NCBI GenBank assembly: GCA_910586585.1
Contig: CAJUKA010000003.1
Location: 62,001-126,000, forward strand
Reading direction: 5' to 3'
DNA length: 64,000 nucleotides
Origin: an uncultured Lachnospiraceae bacterium
GTDB lineage: Bacteria > Bacillota > Clostridia > Lachnospirales > Lachnospiraceae
The notes below the pieces were generated by a model. That model did no database searches. It was not told the origin of the DNA and was given only the letters and a program-made list of their open reading frames with translations. Position 1 is the first letter of the stretch, and each line of letters begins with the position of its first letter. This document shows positions 36,357 to 45,199 of the stretch, one piece after another. The position numbers and the translations under genes were made by a program.

Positions 36357-37061
36357 TTACACAGCGTGTAAATTGTTCTCCAACACGTTCAGTTCTTCTA
36401 CGGTATCAATTTCTATTATTTGATCTGCTGAAACAGGATAGATTTTAAGGCGAAGCTTGTCAAGATTCCAGTCTACAATCTCATCCCAATACCGATTGGC
36501 ATTCTCTTCTTTTGCGTAGGCTTTTTGAATCTCCTGCGCCAAAATAATAGCATCTTCCTTTTTAAAGAACGAAATGCCAACCATATTATACGTATCTGTC
36601 CCGCCTTTTCCTACTCTGGAAATAAAACCATCCTGCAATTCAAATATCCAGTCATCGGAAAATCCGGAAACCATTTTCCCATAGTATCCGGAATCATCCA
36701 GCTTTTTATCAAAAATAGACAAGTCAGAGACAACCAGATCCGCCTCGCAAATAAAACAGTCTGCACTTCCCAAAACATCTTTTGCCGCATAAACGGAAGA
36801 AATATTATTTTTTACCAAATAATCCGGATTTTCTATCAGGCTGACCTCTTGATATTTTTCACACAGATAAGAAAACTGTTCTTTTAAATACCCTACAACA
36901 ATATAAATTTCTGATACTGCCCTTCTTTGCAGTCCTTCAATTACCGTTTCAATCATTGGTTTGCCAAACACCTTTACAAGGGGCTTGGGTATTGTCTCTG
37001 TCAAAGGGAGCATTCTGCTTCCAAGACCCGCTGCCATAACAATTGCTATCTCTTTCTTCAT
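36357..37061 (-). CDS. Cytidylyltransferase for phosphonate or phosphocholine-type headgroups (PntC/LicC-like)
   Basis: 234 residues. GT-A-like nucleotidyltransferase with IVMAAGLGSRMLPLTETIPKPL, YIVVGYLKEQF, NPDYLVKNNISSVYAAKD and ICEADLVVSD, as in LicC and the 2-aminoethylphosphonate cytidylyltransferase PntC. It lies between aepY and aepX. By context it most likely makes CMP-2-aminoethylphosphonate, the activated form used for decorating glycans or lipids. A sugar-phosphate substrate is less likely. Confidence 0.88.
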   Translation of the reverse strand: MKKEIAIVMAAGLGSRMLPLTETIPKPLVKVFGKPMIETVIEGLQRRAVSEIYIVVGYLKEQFSYLCEKYQEVSLIENPDYLVKNNISSVYAAKDVLGSADCFICEADLVVSDLSIFDKKLDDSGYYGKMVSGFSDDWIFELQDGFISRVGKGGTDTYNMVGISFFKKEDAIILAQEIQKAYAKEENANRYWDEIVDWNLDKLRLKIYPVSADQIIEIDTVEELNVLENNLHAV

Positions 37062-37070
37062 CTCTGCTCC

Positions 37071-38366
37071 TTAAATATCATCTATCAGCGTAATAATATC
37101 TTTAAATGGCATCAGCCTTGCATCTACTTCCAGCGCTCTGTGATTTTTCAAAATTTCTACTGCTGTGCTCTGCATTGCCGGAAATGCACTGCGCGTCAAC
37201 TGATTGGCATAAATTACAATATTGACGCCATGACTTACAAATTCGTCTTCTGTCACACTGTTAAAAGAAGTCGGCACTACAACAATCGGCGTCTTAGTAT
37301 CTACTTTTCGAAATGCATCACAGAATGCAAAAATTTCATCTGGCGACTTCTTCCTGGAATGAATCATAATCGCGTCTGCTCCCGCTTGCACATAGGCAGT
37401 CGCGCGCTTCATGGCATCTCCCTGACCCTTTTCCAAAATAAGACTCTCGATTCTGGCTATAATCATAAACTCTTCTGTTCTCTGCGCTCTTTTGCCTGCG
37501 CGAATCTTATGACAAAAGTTTTCAATCGAATCCTGCGTTTGTTCTACTTCTGTTCCAAATAAGGAATTTTTCTTCAGTCCTGTCTTATCTTCAATGATGA
37601 CAGCAGAAACCCCCATTCGTTCCAAAGTACGGACATTGTATACAAAATGTTCCTCTAAACCGCCTGTATCCCCATCAAGAATAATTGGTTTTGTTGTAAC
37701 TTCCATTACATCATCAATGGTTCGCATTCTTGAAGACATATCTACAAGCTCAATATCAGGTTTACCCTTTGCTGTAGAATCACAAAGACTAGAAAGCCAC
37801 ATCGCATCAAACTGATTCAGTTCACCATTGTGTTCAACTACTGTCTTTTCCGCGATAAGTCCTGTCAGTCCGCTGTGAACCTCTATCGTTTTTACAATCG
37901 GGCAAAGCTTCAAAAGCTGGCGCAGACGTTTTCTGCGAAACTCCGGCATAGCAAGCTTTTCTTTGATATTGTCATCTATTTTTTTCACATTTTCATTGTA
38001 CGTATAGGCAACTTCAATCAGTTCTCCGCCGTATTTTTCAAGATTATCTATCACATTCTGACGAATTGCACGCTCTGGTCCATTCTGCCAATTATCGCCA
38101 TGAATCACATAATCTGGCTTTATTGTGCCAATCACATTGTCATACATTATCTCATTTTGAATCATAACGGTATCTGCAAGCCCTGTATCCGCAATCATTT
38201 TCTTTCGTTCTTCCATTGTGATTGTCGGAAAGCGGTTAAATTTTATCATTGCTGCATCACTTAAAATTCCAACTGTCACCTCGCCGTATTTTTTTGCTTC
38301 CTGAAGAATATTTCTATGCCCCTCATGGATAACATCTGTACAAAAACATGTGTAAACTTTTTTCAT
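37071..38366 (-). CDS. aepX: PEP mutase with N-terminal cytidylyltransferase-like domain
   Basis: 431 residues from ATG 38366 after GGAGG. Residues about 1-135 form a TagD-like nucleotidyltransferase domain with HEGHRNIL (HxGH motif). Residues about 150-430 are PEP mutase: LDGDTGG (metal Asp), IIEDKTGLKKNSLFG (the EDK...NS lid motif), and IARIESL. It converts phosphoenolpyruvate to phosphonopyruvate, forming the C-P bond. The PntC-like gene next door means two possible cytidylyl domains in one pathway, so the N-terminal one may be inactive or serve another phosphonate. Confidence 0.95.
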   Translation of the reverse strand: MKKVYTCFCTDVIHEGHRNILQEAKKYGEVTVGILSDAAMIKFNRFPTITMEERKKMIADTGLADTVMIQNEIMYDNVIGTIKPDYVIHGDNWQNGPERAIRQNVIDNLEKYGGELIEVAYTYNENVKKIDDNIKEKLAMPEFRRKRLRQLLKLCPIVKTIEVHSGLTGLIAEKTVVEHNGELNQFDAMWLSSLCDSTAKGKPDIELVDMSSRMRTIDDVMEVTTKPIILDGDTGGLEEHFVYNVRTLERMGVSAVIIEDKTGLKKNSLFGTEVEQTQDSIENFCHKIRAGKRAQRTEEFMIIARIESLILEKGQGDAMKRATAYVQAGADAIMIHSRKKSPDEIFAFCDAFRKVDTKTPIVVVPTSFNSVTEDEFVSHGVNIVIYANQLTRSAFPAMQSTAVEILKNHRALEVDARLMPFKDIITLIDDI

Positions 38367-38409
38367 TTTTATACCTCCCGTGTGCCAAAACACCCCTGCC
38401 GATCAATCA

Positions 38410-38432
38410 TTTGAAAGCAGCTTTCTTTCAAA
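38410..38432. other. AT-rich hairpin between the aminotransferase and PEP mutase genes
   Basis: TTTGAAAG and CTTTCAAA pair around a 7-base loop in the 106-base gap. No T-run follows on the minus strand, so it is not an obvious terminator. Confidence 0.3.
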
Positions 38433-38472
38433 CTTGGTTCCATTCCGCGCTGACTTCTTGTAAAAACTGTAC

Positions 38473-39603
38473 CTAATGCTCATAACGAATCGGTATCTGA
38501 ATCTGATATTTTCTAAGCGCTTCCTCTAATACTACAAAAAAATCTTCAATATCTTTTGCAGTAATTGCACCAAGTGCACACAGGCGAAACGTATTCTGTC
38601 CGGAAACTTTTCCAGGATATATCGTAAATCCACGCTCATAGCAGTAATCATGCACCTTTTCAAAATCCCAATTGGCATCATCAGGATATCTGACAGAAAC
38701 AACAAGTCCAGCCTGCAGCTCTCTTTTTATTAAATCCTGAAAACCAAGTTTCTCAAGTCCTGTATGAATTGCTTCAAATACACTTAGATGCCTCTGCCAC
38801 TTAGCTTCTTCTCCCTCGGCAAAATATTCATCAAGCGCCTGTCTCGTCGCATAGATTGTCTGAACAGGCGGCGTAAAGTGCATTTCTCCTGTTGCCTCAA
38901 AAAAATGATACTGCAAATACAAATTACAATAATAAGAACGCTTTGGATATGCAGCAGATTGTTCGATGATCTGCCGGTTGCCCACGACAAAAGAAAGCCC
39001 AGTCATAGCCATAAGCCCCTTTTGTGCAGACGCCATGCAAAAATCAATATTGTCTTTCTCAATATCAATCGGCCGCATCGCATACGTCGATGTTGTATCA
39101 ACCGTAAAAACTGCACCATATTTGTGCGCCAATGCACCAATCTCTCGAACAGGATTCAAAATTCCTGTTCCTGTTTCATTGTGCGTTGTATGAACAAGCG
39201 CTATTTGAGGATTTTCTTTCAATACCTGTTCAACCTTATTCAAATCAGGCAGCTCGTCCACAGGAAACTTTAAATCGATAAATGGTAGATTATAATATTC
39301 ACATACTTCTGCTGCTCTTGTGCTGTATGCGCCATTATTGATAATCAGCACCTTTTTGTCCGCTGGAAGCAGGGAATTGATACATATATCAATATTGATT
39401 GTCCCTGAACCACAAAACAAAACCGCAGTATATTTATCCAAATCACCATGCACAATCCGAACCAAATCTTCTCGCATCTGCTTCATCATCGAACTAAATT
39501 CTTTTTCCCGCGGGCAGATATCCGGAACCACTTGCGCCATCTTAACAGTATCTGTTGTTGTTGCTGGTCCTGGATTCAACAAAATATTTCGTTTGACTGT
39601 CAT
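38473..39603 (-). CDS. phnW: 2-aminoethylphosphonate aminotransferase (PhnW-like)
   Basis: 376 residues. Class V PLP aminotransferase that aminates phosphonoacetaldehyde to 2-aminoethylphosphonate in the biosynthetic direction. LLNPGPATTTDTVK, CGSGTINIDI, HTTHNETGTGILNP, VDTTSTYA and MASAQKGLM (PLP Lys) are typical. Three ATG codons stand in a row; the third (39603) has the best spacing from GAGGG. It is transcribed just before aepX and lies 51 bases after the YidC-transferase fusion gene. Confidence 0.95.
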   Translation of the reverse strand: MTVKRNILLNPGPATTTDTVKMAQVVPDICPREKEFSSMMKQMREDLVRIVHGDLDKYTAVLFCGSGTINIDICINSLLPADKKVLIINNGAYSTRAAEVCEYYNLPFIDLKFPVDELPDLNKVEQVLKENPQIALVHTTHNETGTGILNPVREIGALAHKYGAVFTVDTTSTYAMRPIDIEKDNIDFCMASAQKGLMAMTGLSFVVGNRQIIEQSAAYPKRSYYCNLYLQYHFFEATGEMHFTPPVQTIYATRQALDEYFAEGEEAKWQRHLSVFEAIHTGLEKLGFQDLIKRELQAGLVVSVRYPDDANWDFEKVHDYCYERGFTIYPGKVSGQNTFRLCALGAITAKDIEDFFVVLEEALRKYQIQIPIRYEH

Positions 39604-39660
39604 CATCATTCCCTCGTCTTTCTTTTCCTATCCATCTCAAACAGCGTCTATAGGCACATA

Positions 39661-41601
39661 TCAATCCTCTTCCTCATCATGCTTTTTCTCGAAATAAGCA
39701 AGCCGTTCCATAATATATGCTGCGCCAACCGCACCGCTGTTTCCAATACTATATAAATATTCCTCTCGAATCTTTTGCAGAGATTCTTTTGAAAATGCAC
39801 TGCTGTTAAGCAATTCCTCAACTGCCTCTGCAATCTGATCAAGTTTGTCCAACTCAATGCTTTTGCCAACTCTGTCCCGAAGCTCAATATCAATCGGCGT
39901 GATTCCCAACTCCTCATAATCCTCATTCATGACCTTCATTGGTGTATTGACAAAGAGCGCTGGCTTTAATGTGGCAAATGCATACTCAAATGCAATGCTC
40001 GACCAGTCTGTTATCACAAGATCTGCCTCATACACGGTACTATTTGATGAAAAATCAGTCTGCAGTTCCATATCATCCCGCTCGTCCATATGAAACTTCT
40101 CACGAATCCGGTTGATTCGCTCTTCCTCATGCCTGACAAACTGCGGATGCGGACGCACGATAATCTGATAGCCCTGATTGTCAAGTCCTGTTAAAATCTC
40201 ATCAATGCAGGAATACAAAATATTGTCTTTCTGCCATGACGGAGCAATCAATATCATTTTTTTCTTGTGATTTGCAATATCCATTGTTTCATAAGCAGCA
40301 ATCATATTGTCAATCACACTAGAACCCCAGTCGATAATGTTCTTTTGAGGGAGCTGATGCAATTCCTCCCGCTTTCTGATTTCCTTTGTACACAACGGCC
40401 CGGAGGAGAAAATCGTATCAAAATGATCCAATGCCTCTTTTCTAAAGGTCAGATTGGGACTGTTCACATCATGCGGCACGTAAATATATTCATTGTCTTT
40501 CCTGACAAGCGAACGTTTAATGTGGAAATTTTCAAGGTCTGGCGTCGTCATTACAACAATATCCGCTTCCATTTTCATCATTAATACAATCAGCTTATTT
40601 TCTCCGATATAAAACGGCCGGAATCTGTCGCTTTCCATCTCAAAGACCTTATCTTGGGGATCGCTTGTAATATAATTAATCACAACATGAGACTTCTCAA
40701 GCAGTGTTTCTATGATATTTTGATAGTATTTATAAAAACCATTCTTCTCAGAATAAAACACAAGCTGCATATCATAATCTTTAAAAAACCGCTTGTAATC
40801 GGCATTTTGTTTCTTCTGGTATGGGTCTTTTGCAAACAGTTTCTTCTGCGCTTTCTGAAACTGGCTTGCCTCCCTAAGCTCTTTTCTACTCTTCTCAAGT
40901 GCATCATAATCAATATATTTTTTGGGATTCATCACAATATTGAGGAAATATAACTGCAGCACAGAAAAAAGATTGCTGAATGTCCAGTAGATTCCCACGC
41001 CTGTCTTGACAAAAAATCCTAGATACAAAGACAGCGCTATTGACAAAATCATCGTTCCATATTGATTGATTTTTCCCTGCTCTGACTGCAGCACATTGAT
41101 TTTGTTTTGCATAAAACACATAAACCACGCTGACAGCGCCGCCAACAGAGGAACCATATAAGAAACGCCGCCTGTCTGAGCAGGCACCACAGACAAATCA
41201 AACATCCCAAACATCGTGTCAAGTGTACCATCTGCTCCTCTGAAAATATGAACCTCTGGGTAGTTAATCACGTCTATAACGCCCATAAGCAGTATAAGCT
41301 GCAGGGCAAGCGGAATCAAATCCGCAAGCGGTTTATAGTGCTCCCTTTTATACAGCTCATACTGCTCCTCTGAAATTTTATCGTTATTACCGAAATATTT
41401 TGCCTTGATAAAATTTATTTCCGGCTGCATCCTGACCATTTTAATCGAATTCTTCTGTACCATCAGTGATACTGGAAGCAGTACGATCTTCGTCAAGAAC
41501 GTAAAAAATACAATTGCCCAGAAATAATTGTGCAGGCAATGATAGCTAAAATACATCAGCCATCCGAGAATACTTCCCAAAAAACTAATTATGCCGCTCA
41601 T
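39661..41601 (-). CDS. Fusion: YidC/Oxa1-like insertase + CDP-glycerol glycerophosphotransferase-like domain
   Basis: 646 residues. Residues about 1-225 are a YidC/Oxa1-type domain: membrane helices with FLTKIVLLPVSLMVQKNS (Lys38 where YidC has its groove Arg), a cytoplasmic hairpin, LIPLALQLILLMG, and YGTMILSIALSLYLGFF...GIYWTFSNLFSVLQ. After a basic linker (about 230-275), residues about 280-630 match TagB/TagF-type transferases: VPHDVNSPN (377), TIFSSGPLC, LIAPSWQKDN, IIVRPHPQF (483-487) and ITDWSSIAFEYAF (531-542). The frame is unbroken. It is preceded by the small YIDP protein gene and followed by the aminoethylphosphonate genes. I infer a membrane transferase using a CMP- or CDP-activated group, perhaps CMP-AEP. 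The YidC part may hold or insert the acceptor. Confidence 0.9.
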   Translation of the reverse strand: MSGIISFLGSILGWLMYFSYHCLHNYFWAIVFFTFLTKIVLLPVSLMVQKNSIKMVRMQPEINFIKAKYFGNNDKISEEQYELYKREHYKPLADLIPLALQLILLMGVIDVINYPEVHIFRGADGTLDTMFGMFDLSVVPAQTGGVSYMVPLLAALSAWFMCFMQNKINVLQSEQGKINQYGTMILSIALSLYLGFFVKTGVGIYWTFSNLFSVLQLYFLNIVMNPKKYIDYDALEKSRKELREASQFQKAQKKLFAKDPYQKKQNADYKRFFKDYDMQLVFYSEKNGFYKYYQNIIETLLEKSHVVINYITSDPQDKVFEMESDRFRPFYIGENKLIVLMMKMEADIVVMTTPDLENFHIKRSLVRKDNEYIYVPHDVNSPNLTFRKEALDHFDTIFSSGPLCTKEIRKREELHQLPQKNIIDWGSSVIDNMIAAYETMDIANHKKKMILIAPSWQKDNILYSCIDEILTGLDNQGYQIIVRPHPQFVRHEEERINRIREKFHMDERDDMELQTDFSSNSTVYEADLVITDWSSIAFEYAFATLKPALFVNTPMKVMNEDYEELGITPIDIELRDRVGKSIELDKLDQIAEAVEELLNSSAFSKESLQKIREEYLYSIGNSGAVGAAYIMERLAYFEKKHDEEED

Positions 41602-41606
41602 TCCGA

Positions 41607-41876
41607 TTATTCCTCTTTGCCGGCAATATCCTGTTCTGCCTGCTCTGCTTTCTTATCCCTTTTTGCCTTTTTGCGTTTCTGCTGTCTGAAAAACTTCATA
41701 ATCTTATGCCTGTACACCGTCGCTGCAGCACCGAGTGCAATCAATACGCCTGCCACTGCCTGAATCACATAAGTCACCGCTGATGGATCGATATAGGCAA
41801 ACGACGTATTGCCTAACAATACAAAAAAACAAGTAAAGAAATACAGAAATTTACAAATTTTCAAGCCCTTTTTCAT
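41607..41876 (-). CDS. Small exported or membrane protein with YIDP motif
   Basis: 89 residues from ATG 41876. N-terminal signal-like helix ending NTSFA (27), then YIDPSAVTYVIQAVAG and a second membrane helix, then a very basic and charged tail (RQQKRKKAKRDKK). Small proteins with an AYIDPG/S motif right after a signal peptide are common beside surface-glycan genes. ATG 41888 is too close to the GGAG site, while 41876 is 13 bases away, so the start is uncertain. It lies 5 bases before the YidC-transferase fusion gene and may be its partner (inference). Confidence 0.7.
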   Translation of the reverse strand: MKKGLKICKFLYFFTCFFVLLGNTSFAYIDPSAVTYVIQAVAGVLIALGAAATVYRHKIMKFFRQQKRKKAKRDKKAEQAEQDIAGKEE

Positions 41877-41993
41877 TTTTATAACCATGCTCCTTTCAAA
41901 GTCCGCGAATTCGTGCTTGTCCAATAAAACCAAACAGATTATATCACCTCTGGAAGAAATTGGCAATCTTCAATAGGATTCTTTAATATTTAT

Positions 41994-44141
41994 TTAATGC
42001 GTAGATTCCAAATTTTTCTTTGACCGGTGCAATAAGCGCCAGTCCTCGATTCTTCCAGCCTCACCGTTGATTTCATATTTTTCAAATTCTCCTGGTGTGG
42101 AAACCTTCATATAACGAATTCTTTCCTCTTGTTCTCCAATCTCTTTGAGTGTTGGCTCTGTTACCAGTATTCCCAATTTCTTCTGAATTGTTGCAAGCAT
42201 ATCAGCATGACTTACTGGCGCACTGCTTACCGCCATCTCATCATGTGTCTCACCTGGCTCTTTTACAAACAAAATAGGATAAGAAATACTTTTCATCGTT
42301 CCATTTTCATCACTGAGCACTTCTGTGAAGCCGTGATCGGCTGTGATCATAATCAGTGCGTCTTCATATTTTCCAAGTTCCTTTAGCTGGCGTAAATACT
42401 CATACACAATTTTTAACGCGCCTTTTCGCTGTGACATCCCGCTGCCCCAATGTTCGTCCCGTCTGGAATCATATTCAAGATATTGAAATTCTTCTGTCAT
42501 GGTATAAGGCGGATGTCCGCCATGCATATGAATAAACCGAAAAGTTCCTTGCGAACCATTCTGGCTTATGTGCAGTCCTTCCTCTGTCAGTTGATGATAA
42601 AACGGCAAATCATTTTCAATATTTACAATTTCATCACTTACAACAAGCAATTCAATATCGCTCGTATCATACATATAATACTGTTTTGCCGCGAAGGGTG
42701 CCATCTTGTAGCGGGAACACTGTGTCATCAAAGAAAACAAATCGCTCGTACTGCATGTTCTGGGTACACCTTCTTTATAATTAGATATCTTCTCCTGCAT
42801 CGTCTCTGGAACATATCGCTTATTTGTAAACACTCCAACATCATAGCCCGCATCATGGATCTGGGTCAAAAGATTCTCATTCTCATAGGCATACTCCACA
42901 TAATCCACTGTACTTTCTTCCACAAAATCAGCGCCAGAAAGCAAAAATGGAATACTGTCATAGGTAGGAGAAAATTCACTTGTTGCATTTGTATAGTGTG
43001 TAAAATCATTGAATGGTGCAAGAAACTCTGGATTCTCCTCCAAAATTTCATTTAGATACTGCTCGTCAAATTTATCCAGAATAAATACAATCACATTATT
43101 CTGTGCTCCAACTTCAAGCATACCTTCTGTTGTAAATACCATATCGCTTTTGGGGGCTGTATCCTTTGATGTAGCAATCATGACGCCAAGAGATACCGCC
43201 TGTATCAAAATAACCCAGATACTTACAGCTTTTATCACTTTCCAAATCATCTGTGATTTTCGCAGATAAAAAACCACGATTGCGCCAATCAAAATAACCC
43301 AAAGTACCAAATTCCCGATTATTTTGGGAGCATTCCATAAATTGCTTGCTGTTCCGTCCAAAATTTCAAGATTTCCATTCAAAAACAATCCCTGAATATA
43401 TCCTGCCGTCAAAAACGAAAACAAACCGATTAAATATAATTCAAACTGCTTTTTTGTCAAATACACCAGCATACAAACAAGCAGCAAAGCGCCCACAAGC
43501 ACACCTGCCAGCACAAGTTTCCCCATAAAATACCAATAAGACATCGGAAAATCCGACGCATTGTTCAAATACAGTTCATTTGGCGTAAAAATTACCACCG
43601 TGATAAACCAATACAACAATACAGGAAGCGCCTTCTGAATTCCTTCTTTTACTCCGCTTTCATAAATGCATTCCACATCCTTTTTTCTCAAAAAGCCTAT
43701 CGCAGCCGTCGTCAGCACAAAAGCACAAAGAAATGCGATACAATATACCTTGTTGTTTATCTTCCTGACAAAAAAGAATGCAAATGAAAGCAGAAAGAAT
43801 AAAGCAGAATCAAAGAAACGCACAATTTGCCCAAAAGATTCGCGAAACAAAAAATGCATCAAAAACGGCAAAGCAATACTTATCAGCAGCAACGGCACGC
43901 CATAATGTAAAAGTGTCGCCGCCTGTGCATTCCAAAAGCTCTCGATTAAATTCTCCTTATGGTAGCCCAGGTAGTATTTCATGGCTGACACAATAAAAAA
44001 ATTCCATACAAAAATAAAGCTAAAAAACCAAAAAACATGTTTTCTTTCTTCTTTTTTATGCCGATTCAGCAAAACAAACACAAGCGAAGAACCCAAGCTG
44101 CATACTATCAGTAATAGCATAATTCCAAACTTTTGATACAT
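41994..44141 (-). CDS. LtaS-like sulfatase-fold membrane transferase, paralogue 2
   Basis: 715 residues from ATG 44141 after GAGGGG. N-terminal multi-membrane part (about 1-330) then an outer alkaline-phosphatase-superfamily domain: VIVFILDKFD, NATSEFSPTYDSIPFLLSG, HMHGGHPPYTM and MITADHGFTEV. It shares the KYYLGYHKENLIESFWNAQ...LHYGVPLL N-terminal pattern with the other two copies. It stands immediately upstream of the YIDP/YidC-transferase genes. Probably moves a phospho-alcohol group onto an exported glycan; the substrate is not visible. Confidence 0.85.
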   Translation of the reverse strand: MYQKFGIMLLLIVCSLGSSLVFVLLNRHKKEERKHVFWFFSFIFVWNFFIVSAMKYYLGYHKENLIESFWNAQAATLLHYGVPLLLISIALPFLMHFLFRESFGQIVRFFDSALFFLLSFAFFFVRKINNKVYCIAFLCAFVLTTAAIGFLRKKDVECIYESGVKEGIQKALPVLLYWFITVVIFTPNELYLNNASDFPMSYWYFMGKLVLAGVLVGALLLVCMLVYLTKKQFELYLIGLFSFLTAGYIQGLFLNGNLEILDGTASNLWNAPKIIGNLVLWVILIGAIVVFYLRKSQMIWKVIKAVSIWVILIQAVSLGVMIATSKDTAPKSDMVFTTEGMLEVGAQNNVIVFILDKFDEQYLNEILEENPEFLAPFNDFTHYTNATSEFSPTYDSIPFLLSGADFVEESTVDYVEYAYENENLLTQIHDAGYDVGVFTNKRYVPETMQEKISNYKEGVPRTCSTSDLFSLMTQCSRYKMAPFAAKQYYMYDTSDIELLVVSDEIVNIENDLPFYHQLTEEGLHISQNGSQGTFRFIHMHGGHPPYTMTEEFQYLEYDSRRDEHWGSGMSQRKGALKIVYEYLRQLKELGKYEDALIMITADHGFTEVLSDENGTMKSISYPILFVKEPGETHDEMAVSSAPVSHADMLATIQKKLGILVTEPTLKEIGEQEERIRYMKVSTPGEFEKYEINGEAGRIEDWRLLHRSKKNLESTH

Positions 44142-44222
44142 TATTCCCCTCATTTCTGTACGGTTTTAAACATATTGCATTTGCAAATGATATCGTGACA
44201 CAAACATTATCCTGCTCAAATA

Positions 44223-45158
44223 TTACCTTCCCATAAAAAGTCTGCTAACAATTCTATTTTTCTGAAACAGTTTGCTCAAACAAAAAGCAGCTAATGTTAA
44301 TCCAAGCGAAAGCCCCAAAACATAAGATGATTTTATCAAGTACCGATAAGACTCCGAAATCCTACAATAATCTTTTATCCAAAACCAAAAAACAAGTCCT
44401 GTAAACAGATAAATACTTATTGATACCTGCCCAAGCTTTTGTAACACTATCATGGTAAATCGTCTGCTGAAATGATAAAAAAATAAAATTACACACGCAC
44501 TTCCTATTGTACCTGTTATCAACTCTATCCAATGGAGTTTCAGCGTTATCAGATAGCATATTCCCAATGTCAGAATTATTATAGTTTCATCCTTTTCTTT
44601 TATTTTGTTAAAAATTTTATAACGGTTCAGCAACATACCCAGTAGAAAAAATGGAAGCATTCTTCTGGTTCCAGAATAATTCCCAATATCAGGCATTATA
44701 AAATTTATAAAAATCAGAATTCCATAACCCAAAAGATGATTGTGAAAAACGTATTTTGTGATAAACCCATATAAAGAACAATAGAAAACTGCCCACAAAA
44801 ACCAGTTAGAATATATTGTAGAATTAAGGTATCCCCACAAGCTTTTTTCATCATAACCAAGTACTATTATCTCGCATAGATATGTAACAAATCCCCATAC
44901 TGCACAGGGAATCATAACGCCTTTAAGTTTTGCTATAATTCCCTTCCATAAGCTATAGCGATTCAATGTATACCAAAACAAATATCCGCTAATAATCATA
45001 AACATTGGCATATGAAAACCATATATCAGACAAAAAATCATATTTTCTTTATAATCATAGTCAATCGGCGTCGCAAATTGTATACAATGTCCTAGTACCA
45101 TCAGATATATCGTAAATCCACGGGCTATATCTACCCATTTTTCTCTTTCTGTACCCAT
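44223..45158 (-). CDS. Acyltransferase 3 family membrane protein (O-acyltransferase)
   Basis: 311 residues from ATG 45158, which has GGGGAGG six bases upstream; the longer frame overlaps gmhA. About ten membrane segments. REKWVDIARGFTIYLMVLGH near the start and GFHMPMFMIISGYLF next are the classic AT3 active-site regions (His in LGH, and the FHMPMF motif). Such proteins O-acetylate surface sugars, which pairs logically with the SGNH lipoprotein in the same array. Confidence 0.9.
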   Translation of the reverse strand: MGTEREKWVDIARGFTIYLMVLGHCIQFATPIDYDYKENMIFCLIYGFHMPMFMIISGYLFWYTLNRYSLWKGIIAKLKGVMIPCAVWGFVTYLCEIIVLGYDEKSLWGYLNSTIYSNWFLWAVFYCSLYGFITKYVFHNHLLGYGILIFINFIMPDIGNYSGTRRMLPFFLLGMLLNRYKIFNKIKEKDETIIILTLGICYLITLKLHWIELITGTIGSACVILFFYHFSRRFTMIVLQKLGQVSISIYLFTGLVFWFWIKDYCRISESYRYLIKSSYVLGLSLGLTLAAFCLSKLFQKNRIVSRLFMGR

Positions 45159-45199
45159 AAACGGCCTCCCCAGCGCAAATCCCCCCAAAAGAAGCGCCA

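Noticed and set aside
36927..37562. 211-codon forward frame opposite aepX
   Set aside because: It lies wholly antisense to a well-supported PEP mutase gene, has no family features and reads as a shadow of the codon bias of the true strand.
39661..41601. YidC-transferase fusion as an assembly artefact
   Set aside because: The frame is unbroken through the linker, codon use is uniform, and start and stop both fit tightly with neighbours.
42450..43055. 201-codon forward frame opposite LtaS-like paralogue 2
   Set aside because: Antisense shadow of a clear membrane enzyme; Cys/His/Ile-rich composition unlike a real protein.
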